From NCBI GenBank assembly GCA_024743405.1, contig JANSWP010000020.1, positions 1-64,000 of the forward strand: a stretch of 64,000 nucleotides of DNA. Reading direction: 5' to 3'. The notes beneath the pieces are model-generated. The model worked only from the letters and a program-made list of their open reading frames with translations. It was not told where the DNA came from and made no database searches. This document shows positions 51,993-61,250 of the stretch, piece after piece; positions within the stretch are counted from its first letter, which is position 1; every line of letters starts with the position of its first letter. The position numbers and the translations under genes were made by a program. This DNA comes from Bacteroidota bacterium. GTDB taxonomy: Bacteria; Bacteroidota; Bacteroidia; Chitinophagales; Saprospiraceae.

Positions 51993-53543
51993 GTGGATAA
52001 AGAATTAATAATCAATTCCACGCCTACTCAGGTCGAAATTGCTTTGCTAGAAAATGGTAAACTTGTAGAAATACACCATCAAAAGACAAACAACAATTTT
52101 ACAGTAGGCGATATTTTTTTAGGCCGAATTAGGAAGCTAATGCCGGGTCTGAATGCTGCTTTTGTGGACATTGGACACAAAAAAGATGCATTCCTTCACT
52201 ATACTGATCTAGGTCCAAAACTTCGATCCCTTATTAAATTTTCAGATGGATCCCATTCTGGAAGCCTCACAACTCATCGACTAGATTCTTTCAAAATTGA
52301 GCCTGAAATCATCAAAACAGGTAAAATTGATCAAGTTCTGCAAAAACGCCAAGACATATTGGTACAGGTTTTAAAGGAACCTATTTCGACTAAAGGTCCT
52401 CGATTAAGTTGCGAAATCACTATTCCAGGACGATATTTAGTTTTGACTCCATTCAATGACGTCATTGCAGTCTCTAAAAAGATTGCAAACGCAGAAGAAA
52501 GAAAACGGTTAAAACTACTCGTTGAAAGTATTCGTCCAAAAAGCTTTGGTGTTATCGTTAGAACTGCTGCGGAAGGTAAAAAGGTGGCAGATTTGCATGA
52601 GGAACTGACGATCATGCTTCAAAAATGGGAAGATATTCACAAGCAACTTTATAAGGCACGTGCTCCAATGAAGCTACTAAGCGAATTAGATAAGACATCT
52701 AGTATACTGCGTGATATATTAAGTGATGATTTCAATAAGATTGTCGTTAATGACAAACAGCTCCATACTAATATCCGGAGTTTTTTAGGTGCTATTGCGC
52801 CAGAAAAGGTAAATATTGTCCAAGTTCATAAAACACGAAAGCCAATTTTTGATGCTTTTGGTGTAAATCGACAAATTAAGTCCTCTTTTGGGAAAACGGC
52901 GACAATGTCTAGTGGAGCCTATATTATCATTGAGCATACCGAAGCGATGCATGTGGTTGATGTGAACAGTGGACATAAAATGACGAGTACGGATCAAGAA
53001 AAAGCTGTTTTGGCAGTAAATCTTGAAGCCGCTGAAGAACTGGCTAGACAAATGAGGTTGAGAGATATTGGTGGGATCATTATTGTTGACTTCATTGATA
53101 TGCGTAATCCGGAAAACAGGAAAGATTTGGTAAAAGCTATGCGCCAATTCATGAAAAAGGACCGAGCTCAGCATACAATCCTGCCATTAAGTAAGTTTGG
53201 TTTAATGCAAATTACCAGGCAAAGAGCAAGACCCGAAATTAAAATAAATACTGCAGAAGTTTGCCCAACTTGTAGTGGCACAGGAAAAACGAATCCTTCT
53301 ATTTTATTGACTGACGATATTGAAAGAGATTTAAGGTTTATTTTACAATCTCGTCCTAAATCAAAATTAATATTAAAGGTTCATCCTTATATTGAAGCTT
53401 ATTTGAAGAAAGGACTTCCAAGTATTCAAATGAGATGGTTCCAAAAGCTATATAAATGGATTCGCATTAAGCCTGTAGACAACTTCCATTTAATGCAATA
53501 TAAATTTTATGATAGTAATGAAGACGAGATAAGACTTAGTTGA
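51993..53543 (+). CDS. rng: Ribonuclease G/E family endoribonuclease (GTG start)
   Basis: 516 aa. N-terminal S1 domain (IFLGRIRKLMPGLNAAFVDIGHKKDAFLH) interrupted by a family insert, catalytic metal site VVDVNSGHKM and IIIVDFIDMRNPENRK, and the zinc-link CPTCSGTG. It has no long C-terminal scaffold, so it is RNase G-like, processing rRNA and mRNA from 5'-monophosphate ends. Translation starts at GTG (GTGGATAAAGAA); no ATG fits the family N-terminus. Confidence 0.95.
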   Translation: MDKELIINSTPTQVEIALLENGKLVEIHHQKTNNNFTVGDIFLGRIRKLMPGLNAAFVDIGHKKDAFLHYTDLGPKLRSLIKFSDGSHSGSLTTHRLDSFKIEPEIIKTGKIDQVLQKRQDILVQVLKEPISTKGPRLSCEITIPGRYLVLTPFNDVIAVSKKIANAEERKRLKLLVESIRPKSFGVIVRTAAEGKKVADLHEELTIMLQKWEDIHKQLYKARAPMKLLSELDKTSSILRDILSDDFNKIVVNDKQLHTNIRSFLGAIAPEKVNIVQVHKTRKPIFDAFGVNRQIKSSFGKTATMSSGAYIIIEHTEAMHVVDVNSGHKMTSTDQEKAVLAVNLEAAEELARQMRLRDIGGIIIVDFIDMRNPENRKDLVKAMRQFMKKDRAQHTILPLSKFGLMQITRQRARPEIKINTAEVCPTCSGTGKTNPSILLTDDIERDLRFILQSRPKSKLILKVHPYIEAYLKKGLPSIQMRWFQKLYKWIRIKPVDNFHLMQYKFYDSNEDEIRLS

Positions 53544-53552
53544 AAAATAAAT

Positions 53553-53588
53553 GCCTCACCAATTAATTTTGGTGGGGCTTTCTTTTTA
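53553..53588 (+). terminator. Intrinsic terminator after the RNase G gene
   Basis: Hairpin GCCTCACCAA TTAATT TTGGTGGGGC followed by TTTCTTTTT, 9 bases after the stop codon. Confidence 0.85.
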
Positions 53589-53741
53589 TGGACACCCACA
53601 ATCGGTAGCCCGGCAACCTACTAAAAAAACAAGCCATAAAAAGAAACATATTTTCATTATTAGACCCTTAGAGTATAAGCATCGACATGTTGATATAATC
53701 TGGTTCATCTTAAATTTTTTAATTCTATTTCCACAAACTTA

Positions 53742-54815
53742 ATGATTCGCTTGAAGCATTCAAAACGTATATTAATTGCTCCATTAAATTGGGGATTGGG
53801 TCATGCTACTCGATGCATCCCAATCATCAATGAATTACTTCATCAAAATTGTGAAGTTCTTTTGGCTTCAGACGGTCGAGCCTTAAATTTATTGAAAAAA
53901 GAATTTCCAACCCTCCCTCATTTCAAACTACCTTCTTACGATATTCATTATCCAACTAAAAGTATGATTCTGAATTTAGCTTATCAAGGTCCAAAAATTA
54001 TTCAGACAATTTGGCAAGAAAAAAAAGTAATTGAAAAACTCATTGAGACTGAGCAAATAGACATTATTCTTTCAGATAATCGGTTTGGATGTTATTCAAA
54101 AAAAATCAAAAGTATTTTCATTACTCACCAAATAAATATTAAAACGCCGATTTCCTTTTTTGACCAATTCATCGCTATTATCAATCATTATTTAATCAAA
54201 AAATTTGACGAATGTTGGATTCCAGATTTTGAAAACAACCCAAACCTAGCGGGTTCACTTGCTCATAAAACTAACCTGAAAAATATAAAATATATAGGCT
54301 CTCTTTCTCGAATGACATCCTTTGAAAGAAAAAAAAAGTATGATGTTATTGCCGTTCTTTCTGGTCCTGAACCCCAACGTACTTATTTGGAAAAAGCCAT
54401 CATTGAACAAAGCGAGAACCTCAATTCCAAAATTTTAATTGTTCAAGGAAAAACCGAAAGTAAAGCCAAAATTTATCAAATTGGAGATATTGACATCATT
54501 CCTTTTTTAACAACAAAAGAATTGAATGACGCTATTATGGCTAGTGAAATTGTGATTTGCCGTTCGGGTTACAGCTCAATTATGGATCTGGTCAACTTAA
54601 AAAGCAAAGCTTTATTAATTCCTACACAAGATCAAACTGAGCAAGAATATTTGGCGGAAAGACTTTATCTGAATGGCACTTTTTATTATCAAAATCAAAA
54701 AGAATTTGATTTAAAAATAGGGCTAGAAAAAGCAAAAAAATTCAACGGTTTTAACCAAACATTCATTCAAGAAAAATTACTTCTCGAAGCTATAGAAAAT
54801 CTACTATACCAATGA
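53742..54815 (+). CDS. GT28/MurG-like glycosyltransferase
   Basis: 357 aa, GT-B fold. The N-terminal ILIAPLNWGLGHATRCIPII is the nucleotide-sugar glycosyltransferase entry loop (GHxxR), and the C-terminal donor site is VICRSGYSSIMDLVNL followed by ALLIPTQDQTEQEYLAERL, as in MurG-type enzymes. It is not MurG itself (no lipid-I motif). Acceptor unknown. Convergent with pth across a 12-base gap. Confidence 0.8.
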   Translation: MIRLKHSKRILIAPLNWGLGHATRCIPIINELLHQNCEVLLASDGRALNLLKKEFPTLPHFKLPSYDIHYPTKSMILNLAYQGPKIIQTIWQEKKVIEKLIETEQIDIILSDNRFGCYSKKIKSIFITHQINIKTPISFFDQFIAIINHYLIKKFDECWIPDFENNPNLAGSLAHKTNLKNIKYIGSLSRMTSFERKKKYDVIAVLSGPEPQRTYLEKAIIEQSENLNSKILIVQGKTESKAKIYQIGDIDIIPFLTTKELNDAIMASEIVICRSGYSSIMDLVNLKSKALLIPTQDQTEQEYLAERLYLNGTFYYQNQKEFDLKIGLEKAKKFNGFNQTFIQEKLLLEAIENLLYQ

Positions 54816-54827
54816 TTGGCATCTCTT

Positions 54828-55445
54828 CTATTTTTTATTAAACTGATTCATCGTGTGAGCAATTCCAATAGTTCCAAAACTTTTTACTGTATCGGCAGCA
54901 TATTTTAACAATTCTGGCAGTTGCTCTTGCTCTTCTTTAGACCATTTACCTAAAACGAAATTGACTTGCTGCCCTGAATGAAATTCACTTCCAATACCAA
55001 ACCTTAGACGTGCATAATTATTACCACCTGTCACACTATCAATATTCTTTAATCCATTATGACCGCCATCCTTTCCTTTGGCACGAAGTCTTTGTTTGCC
55101 AAAAGGTAAGTTTAAATCATCTAAAACAACCAGTAAATTTTGCTTTTGAATCTTCTTTTTTTGGAGCCAATAGTTCACTGCCTTGCCACTCAAATTCATG
55201 TAAGTTGAGGGTTTCAAAAGGACAAAAGTTCTGCCTTTATGCTTGAATTCTGCCAAATCACCGAGGTAATCATCTTTAAACTCAACTCCAAACTCTTTTG
55301 CTAAAAAATCAACTATTTCAAATCCAACATTATGTCGAGTGTCATCATATTTGGCACCCATATTTCCCAAGCCTGCTATCAAATATTTCATCGGGTCTGA
55401 TTCTTCTTCTTTAAATAAATGTTTGAAAAAATGGAATACTCCCAT
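54828..55445 (-). CDS. pth: Peptidyl-tRNA hydrolase
   Basis: 205 aa. Catalytic residues in the motifs LIAGLGNMGAKYDDTRHNVGF (Asn, His), LLKPSTYMNLSGKAV (Asn) and VLDDLNLPFGKQRLRAKGKDGGHNGLKN (Asp). It recycles peptidyl-tRNA. The first 18 residues (MGVFHFFKHLFKEEESDP) precede the usual start, and an in-frame ATG at residue 19 is an equally plausible start. A TATCTTTG box (55520-55527, minus strand) is 75 bases upstream. Confidence 0.94.
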   Translation of the reverse strand: MGVFHFFKHLFKEEESDPMKYLIAGLGNMGAKYDDTRHNVGFEIVDFLAKEFGVEFKDDYLGDLAEFKHKGRTFVLLKPSTYMNLSGKAVNYWLQKKKIQKQNLLVVLDDLNLPFGKQRLRAKGKDGGHNGLKNIDSVTGGNNYARLRFGIGSEFHSGQQVNFVLGKWSKEEQEQLPELLKYAADTVKSFGTIGIAHTMNQFNKK

Positions 55446-55642
55446 CAGATAAAAGACGGTTTTTGTTCTGTAAGTAATTAATAATCAATTTCTTAAATTA
55501 ATTATCCTCAAAATTGTCGCAAAGATAAATTTTTAATTCCCTTATATACTGACAATTAAATTAAAATTTCCTCTATTTATTTAAATAGCTACTTGCTGAA
55601 GCAGTTAAAAATTTTAATTTTGTTTATAGACCAACATCATTC

Positions 55643-57895
55643 ATGAGAAAGCTAATTAAAAGCATATATTATTCCTTTCCCATACAACTTCTCTTTCTGC
55701 ATTTTAGGAGTAATCTTATTTTATTGGTCATCTGGATTATTTTATCGCTCTTTGTAACCAGTTGGACCGGCGAAAAATTTGGATTGCCCTTTCTTTTTCT
55801 TTCTCCCGAATATTTAGGAAAGGTCGGGTTTTGGAGCTTTTTTATTTTGGGGTTTGCTTTTGGGGCCATGGTCATGACCTGGAATTTGACTGTTTACCTT
55901 TTAAAAGCTCATTTCTTTCCCTTTTTAGCTTCATTAGGTAGACCCTTTACAAAGTTTTGCCTCAATAATATTGTGCTTCCTTCCGCCTTTGTCTTACTGT
56001 TTTTGGTTTGTCAGATTCGTTTTGAGCTATATTATGAATACCTGCCTTTGACTCAAGTATTGACCAATAGTACTGCCTTTTTGATTGGAATTTTCTCCCT
56101 AGTATTATTCATTGCTGGTTATTTTCAATTCACGAATAAGGACATTTTAAGCTATATAGATCCTAAAAAAAATATACCTCCTAATTTAGTTAGCGAACCA
56201 GGAAGAAGAAAAATATCCGAAATTGAAGAATTAAAACAAAATGAGAATCACTTTAAAGTACTCACTTATTTAACGGAATCATTTCGCCCTCGAATTGTAC
56301 GAAGTGTGGCACATTATGACTCAAAAATTTTATTTAGAGTATTCAAACAAAATCACACAAACGCACTTATTGTCCAACTTTTTAGTTTGGTCATTTTGAT
56401 TGCTTTAGGATATTTGATCGACCATAAGCAATTTCGAATTCCTGCGGGAGCAAGTATCTTTTTATTGAGCTCTATCATTATTGCAATTACTGGTGCTATT
56501 TCGTATTGGTTTCAAAAATGGCGGTTCTTTGTTTTGCTTATATTATTTGTAGTGATCAATCAAATTACACGATACGACCTTTTTCATCATAAAAATAAAG
56601 CATATGGGTTGAATTATACCACAGAAAAAGCGGGTTATTCTTATGAGGATTTAGAGTCAATTTGCTCTTCAGAGAATGTAGATGTAGATCGCGAAAACAC
56701 AATTAAAATTTTAGATAATTGGCTGAAAAAAAATCAACCTAAAAAACCTAAAAACCCTAAAATGGTCTTCTACTGTGTAAGTGGTGGCGGGCTAAAATCA
56801 GCAACTTGGGCGATGAAAGTATTGAACCATGCTGATAGTTTAACCAGTGGTGAATTCATGGAACATACAGCCTTGATGTCAGGCGCTTCAGGCGGTATGT
56901 TAGGTACGGCTTATTTTAGGGAGCTATACTATCAAAAAAAGACAAATGCATTAAATAATTTATATACCCAGACACACATTGATAATATTGCTAAGGATCT
57001 TCTAAATTCAGTATCATTCACCATTATTTCTAATGACCTTTTTATGCCTTGGGTGAAATTTAAAAAAGGAGGGTATGAATACGTAAAAGACCGAGGTTAT
57101 ATTTTCGAAAAACAATTCAATGAGAATACCAATTTCCTTTTAGATAAAACCTTAAATGATTATACACAACTCGAAAAAGGGGCAGAAATCCCGTTAATGT
57201 TCATTACCCCTTCAATTGTAAATGATGGACGTAGAATGATCATTAGCTCTCAAGGCATTTCCTATATGATGGCTGCACCTATTGGTATAGAAATCCCACA
57301 TTCTGTGGGCATCGACGCTGTGGACTTTGGTCGTTTATTTGAAAAACAAGATGCCCAAAATTTACAGTTTACGACGGCCTTAAGAATGAATGCAACTTAC
57401 CCCTATATTTTGCCAAATGTCTATTTGCCCACCAACCCTCGAATAGAAATCATGGATGCTGGTTTTCGCGATAACTTTGGAATAAAATCAGCAACTAGAT
57501 TTATTCATGTTTTTGAAAATTGGATACGCGAAAATACGAGTGGAGTAGTCCTAGTTATAGTTCGAGCTTATGACCGAAATAAAGAAATTAGTTCTAGCGA
57601 AAATGAAGGGATTTTTGAGTCCATTTTTAACCCTTTAGGTATCGCTGGTAAAATTTTGACGCTTCAAGATTTTGAGCATGATACAAATCTTGGATTTTTA
57701 TATAATCTTTTAGGAAAAGAAAACTTTGACATTATTCGCTTTACTTATCATCCCGGAAAAAAGATCAATGAGAAAGATGCCTCTATTTCCTTTCACTTAA
57801 CAACAAGAGAAAAAAATGATATTTGTGATGCCATAAATAGCCCTGAAAACCAACAAAGTCTTCAAAAACTAAAAACATTAATTATCAACGACTGA
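55643..57895 (+). CDS. Membrane-anchored patatin-like phospholipase
   Basis: 750 aa. About eight predicted membrane helices in the first 320 residues (two blocks, 24-160 and 245-305), then a patatin hydrolase: oxyanion loop YCVSGGGLKSATW, nucleophile Ser in LMSGASGGMLGTAYF (GxSxG) and catalytic Asp in EIMDAGFRDNFGIK (DxG). It probably cleaves acyl chains of membrane lipids. The fused membrane block is longer than in classical patatins. Its last 18 bases overlap the convergent M16 peptidase gene. Confidence 0.82.
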   Translation: MRKLIKSIYYSFPIQLLFLHFRSNLILLVIWIILSLFVTSWTGEKFGLPFLFLSPEYLGKVGFWSFFILGFAFGAMVMTWNLTVYLLKAHFFPFLASLGRPFTKFCLNNIVLPSAFVLLFLVCQIRFELYYEYLPLTQVLTNSTAFLIGIFSLVLFIAGYFQFTNKDILSYIDPKKNIPPNLVSEPGRRKISEIEELKQNENHFKVLTYLTESFRPRIVRSVAHYDSKILFRVFKQNHTNALIVQLFSLVILIALGYLIDHKQFRIPAGASIFLLSSIIIAITGAISYWFQKWRFFVLLILFVVINQITRYDLFHHKNKAYGLNYTTEKAGYSYEDLESICSSENVDVDRENTIKILDNWLKKNQPKKPKNPKMVFYCVSGGGLKSATWAMKVLNHADSLTSGEFMEHTALMSGASGGMLGTAYFRELYYQKKTNALNNLYTQTHIDNIAKDLLNSVSFTIISNDLFMPWVKFKKGGYEYVKDRGYIFEKQFNENTNFLLDKTLNDYTQLEKGAEIPLMFITPSIVNDGRRMIISSQGISYMMAAPIGIEIPHSVGIDAVDFGRLFEKQDAQNLQFTTALRMNATYPYILPNVYLPTNPRIEIMDAGFRDNFGIKSATRFIHVFENWIRENTSGVVLVIVRAYDRNKEISSSENEGIFESIFNPLGIAGKILTLQDFEHDTNLGFLYNLLGKENFDIIRFTYHPGKKINEKDASISFHLTTREKNDICDAINSPENQQSLQKLKTLIIND

Positions 57896-59131
57896 TTTAG
57901 TCGCTTTGTAAAAAAGCTGGGAACAATTTTCTTTTTTAAAAATTTGTTGAGCCATTTTTCGAATGTCATCGCGAGTTATCTTTTCATATAATCCAACTTC
58001 TTCATTAATGAGGTTGGCATCACCTAGCAGTTCGAAAAAAGCTAAATTAATAGCCTTATTTAAAATACTCGCCTCAGAAAATACTAAAGTGCTTTCAACT
58101 TTATTTTTCCATTTTATTAACTCATTTTCTGGAATCAAGTCATTTTTTAGTTCATCTAATTCTTTCCAAATCGCGTCAACAGCTTCCTCCAACGTTATTC
58201 CATCTGCTGGTTTTCCTTCTATCACAAGTAATCCTGGATCTATACTCCCAGTGATATAGCAGTCTATTTGAGAAAATATTTGTTTTTCTTTCACCAATCG
58301 ATGATAAAACCTGGCAGAAGGTCCATTACACAAAACATCAGATAATAGGTCAGAAATGTAAAAATCTTCATCTGCCCGAGCAGGCGAATGAAAAACCATG
58401 TAAAGCGAATCTACAGGTACATCCGCCTTTTGAATTTTTGCTCGAAATTCATTTTGCGGCATTTCCTGTGGAAGATTTCTTTTGGGCGTATTTCTCCTTG
58501 GAATATCACCAAACCATTTTTCAATTATTTTTTTTGTGTCATCCACTTTTACATTTCCCGAAATAACGATAATTGCATTATTAGGTCCATAATATTTAAA
58601 AAAGAAATCCTTTACATCTTCCATTTTGGCATCCTCTACATGCTTCGGAACAATACCAATAGTCGGCCATCGGTAAGGGTGTTTTTGATAGGCCATATCT
58701 GAGATGTGATGCCAAGCATCTCCATAAGGTTGATTCAAACAAGACTCTTTAAATTCCTCAACTACTACTTTTCTTTGCACATCCAAAACCTTTTCGTCAA
58801 AATTCAAACTCAACATTCGGTCACTCTCTAACCATAGCGCTATTTCTAAATTTTCAGCAGGCATTACGTCATAAAAATTGGTGATATCATTATTTGTAAA
58901 CGCATTATTTTCACCTCCTGCTTTTTGAATTGGTTCATCAAAATCGGGCACGTTGGCGGATCCTCCAAACATCAAATGCTCAAATAAATGTGCAAAACCA
59001 GTCTTTTCTGGCGATTCATCTCGCGAACCCACATCATATAAAACATTCACGGCAACCATTGGTGTACTATTATCCTCATGAATCAATACCCGCAGTCCAT
59101 TTTCTAATTCAAATTTTGAATATTCTATCAC
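57878..59131 (-). CDS. M16-family zinc metallopeptidase
   Basis: 417 aa. Inverted zinc motif HxxEH in GFAHLFEHLMFGGSA, with the third ligand Glu in RKVVVEEFKES, and the C-terminal inactive-like half (SILNKAINLAFFELLGDANLINEE). No signal peptide, so probably cytoplasmic, unlike the paired periplasmic M16 proteins. Overlaps the patatin gene tail-to-tail. Confidence 0.88.
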   Translation of the reverse strand: MIEYSKFELENGLRVLIHEDNSTPMVAVNVLYDVGSRDESPEKTGFAHLFEHLMFGGSANVPDFDEPIQKAGGENNAFTNNDITNFYDVMPAENLEIALWLESDRMLSLNFDEKVLDVQRKVVVEEFKESCLNQPYGDAWHHISDMAYQKHPYRWPTIGIVPKHVEDAKMEDVKDFFFKYYGPNNAIIVISGNVKVDDTKKIIEKWFGDIPRRNTPKRNLPQEMPQNEFRAKIQKADVPVDSLYMVFHSPARADEDFYISDLLSDVLCNGPSARFYHRLVKEKQIFSQIDCYITGSIDPGLLVIEGKPADGITLEEAVDAIWKELDELKNDLIPENELIKWKNKVESTLVFSEASILNKAINLAFFELLGDANLINEEVGLYEKITRDDIRKMAQQIFKKENCSQLFYKATKSVVDN

Positions 59132-59221
59132 AATCGTTTTTTAAATTTTCTAAAAAAGATGGCAAAAATACAACTAAGTTACCAGCAAGACTATACTTCC
59201 AGTTTCTAATAGATAGAAATT

Positions 59222-60082
59222 TTAATCAACCAAGTGATCTAAAATATCATCAGATGAATCTTCGTCTTCATTCAATTGCAAAATATCAGCAAACGCAGCG
59301 TATAAGCCACAATAAATAAGTGGCGAAATAGCAACAACAGCAATCATAAACAGCCCCATTAATAAACCTCCCAATAAAGGAGCTGCTGATAAAATCAACG
59401 CTATTAATAATGTTGCCAAAAAAAATAAACCCATAAATAAAAGATAATATCCGAAAACGGCAAACCATCTTCTCGTGATTACTTTCCGGCTTGATTCAAT
59501 AGCTTCCCAAAAACCCATATCACAAAAAACAATGAACTTATAAGCAAATGAAAAGGCAACAGTCAAATAAACAACTGGAATTAAATTTAATACGACAATC
59601 CAAATTTGAGTAGTTGACAAACCCGTAATAAAAGAATCAATTTGTGGTGCATTAAATGGATCTTTTAGTACTTCTTGGTACCAATCAAACAAACCTGTAG
59701 AATACATGGAATAAATTGAGGGAGAAAAGGCCAATACATAAATAGCCATCAATGTGAAGGCAGCTGGAATAATTTCTTTTAAATAAGAGAATCCTTTAAA
59801 GAACTCTCCAAAATCATCGTACTCATTTCTTCTTATTTTATGTGCAACAATAAAATAGCCAACACCCAAAGCAGGACCAACAACAAAATATTGGATAGGT
59901 GCTCCAATTGTTGGGATATTACTAATACCAAAAGAAATAATAACGGTCACTAATAAAAAACCTATAAATGAAAAAGCTTCATCTTTATAAATTTCCCAGC
60001 CTTCTTTCAAATATTGACTAGCTGAAAAATCATAACCTTCGGTAGTTAAAGTCTCGACTTTATTTTGCCAATGATCAAGCAT
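59222..60082 (-). CDS. Polytopic membrane protein of unknown function
   Basis: 286 aa with about six predicted membrane helices, a cytoplasmic N-terminus and a Glu/Asp-rich C-terminus (LNEDEDSSDDILDHL). The repeated pattern of a helix pair with a MGFWEAIESSRKVITRRWFAVFGYYLLF segment recalls DUF975 / glycerophosphodiesterase membrane-domain proteins, which have this Arg-rich connector. Function not deduced. Confidence 0.65.
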   Translation of the reverse strand: MLDHWQNKVETLTTEGYDFSASQYLKEGWEIYKDEAFSFIGFLLVTVIISFGISNIPTIGAPIQYFVVGPALGVGYFIVAHKIRRNEYDDFGEFFKGFSYLKEIIPAAFTLMAIYVLAFSPSIYSMYSTGLFDWYQEVLKDPFNAPQIDSFITGLSTTQIWIVVLNLIPVVYLTVAFSFAYKFIVFCDMGFWEAIESSRKVITRRWFAVFGYYLLFMGLFFLATLLIALILSAAPLLGGLLMGLFMIAVVAISPLIYCGLYAAFADILQLNEDEDSSDDILDHLVD

Positions 60083-60219
60083 GCTTTATATTTTTTGTGA
60101 TTGAAAAAAATCTGCGATGAAAATAGAAATGGAATTACGGTAATCCAAACAATCAATCAAAATTGAAGTGCTTATACACCAAAAAAACTTCCTCCTTCAT
60201 CTTTCAACTTGACATACCA

Positions 60220-60254
60220 TAAGGAACGACTCAATAATAAATTATCGTTCCTAA
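60220..60254. repeat. Solo AGGAACGA hairpin
   Basis: AAGGAACGA and TCGTTCCTAA face each other across 15 AT-rich bases, very similar in shape and sequence to 33283-33317 and to the ends of the type C element. It lies in the divergent gap between the membrane protein and TonB genes. Confidence 0.5.
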
Positions 60255-60352
60255 CTACCAACACCCTTTTAAAAAATCAATTTTCATAATTTCTAACCTA
60301 GTTCCAATTTCCAAATCAGTGGACCAAAGTTGGAGTTAATAATCTATGCCTA

Positions 60353-61108
60353 ATGAATAGAAAAGATATTTCAAAATTACGCAAAAATGGAAGTGTTCAT
60401 TTTAAAATTGGTTTAATTCTCGCTTTAACCTTTACTATTTATGCTTTCAATTGGACAAGTAGTCTTCCTGTGTTAGATACCTTTGAAACGGATATATTGC
60501 CGGAAGAAATTGAAGTAGATATCATTCGAACACAAGATAAAAAACCAATTCCACCACCACCTTTAGTAGACATTTCAGACATCATTATTATTAAAAATCA
60601 ACCGGAATTTACCAATTTATCTGAGCCTAAACCTTTGAAAATAGAATCAAATAATAATATTCCAAAAAGATCTGATTTTGAGCTGAAAAACGAAACACCA
60701 ATTCCCTCTCCTCCAGTCATTCACCCTTCTGAACCTATAATTGAAGTCATTGAAATTTTCAAAATTGTAGAAGAAATGCCTCGATTCCCAGGTTGTGAAG
60801 AAGAAGAGTTGACGAAAAAAGAAAAAGAAACTTGCGCCAATAAAAACTTACTTTCCTATGTCTTTTCAAAAATAAAGTACCCCGCAATAGCCCGTGAATC
60901 AACTATTGAAGGAATGGTTATCGTCCGATTTATAGTCGAAAAAGACGGAAGTATTTCTGACGCTAAAATTGTACGGGATATTGGTGGAGGCTGCGGACAA
61001 GAAGCATTAAGAGTTGTCCATTCAATGCCACAATGGATTCCTGGAAAACAAAGAAACCGCCCCGTTCGAGTTCAATTTAACCTACCTATTAGGTTTAAAC
61101 TCAAATAA
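60353..61108 (+). CDS. TonB-family energy transducer
   Basis: 251 aa. A single N-terminal membrane anchor (FKIGLILALTFTIYAFN), a Pro-rich periplasmic stalk (KPIPPPPLVD, PIPSPPVIHP) and a TonB C-terminal domain (YPAIARESTIEGMVIVRFIVEKDG, then VVHSMPQWIPGKQRNRPV). It transmits proton-motive force to outer-membrane receptors. exbB/exbD are not adjacent. It may serve several receptors, including the one at 26594. Confidence 0.92.
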   Translation: MNRKDISKLRKNGSVHFKIGLILALTFTIYAFNWTSSLPVLDTFETDILPEEIEVDIIRTQDKKPIPPPPLVDISDIIIIKNQPEFTNLSEPKPLKIESNNNIPKRSDFELKNETPIPSPPVIHPSEPIIEVIEIFKIVEEMPRFPGCEEEELTKKEKETCANKNLLSYVFSKIKYPAIARESTIEGMVIVRFIVEKDGSISDAKIVRDIGGGCGQEALRVVHSMPQWIPGKQRNRPVRVQFNLPIRFKLK

Positions 61109-61173
61109 AGAATAATTGCCTGGAAATCCCCAAATTTCCATACTACTACTTTATGGTAGTTTTTCGATGACTT

Positions 61174-61206
61174 ATAGCCTCGACATTTTGTCGGGGCTAT
61201 TTTTTT
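61174..61206 (+). terminator. Intrinsic terminator after the TonB gene
   Basis: Stem ATAGCC-T-CGACA / TGTCG-G-GGCTAT with a short loop, followed by TTTTTT, 65 bases after the tonB stop. Confidence 0.8.
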
Positions 61207-61217
61207 ATGGAATAGCG

Positions 61218-61225
61218 TACCTTTG
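61218..61225 (+). promoter_or_regulatory. Bacteroidota -7 box TACCTTTG for the radical SAM gene
   Basis: TACCTTTGCA matches TANNTTTG and sits 25 bases upstream of ATG 61251. It supports that start over an in-frame ATG at 61116, which would be read through the terminator. Confidence 0.5.
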
Positions 61226-61250
61226 CAATACAATTAAAAAATTGCTTAAC

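Noticed and set aside
53551-53742. 63-aa frame between the RNase G and glycosyltransferase genes
   Set aside because: It starts inside the RNase G terminator hairpin, has no RBS, and its peptide shows no family features.
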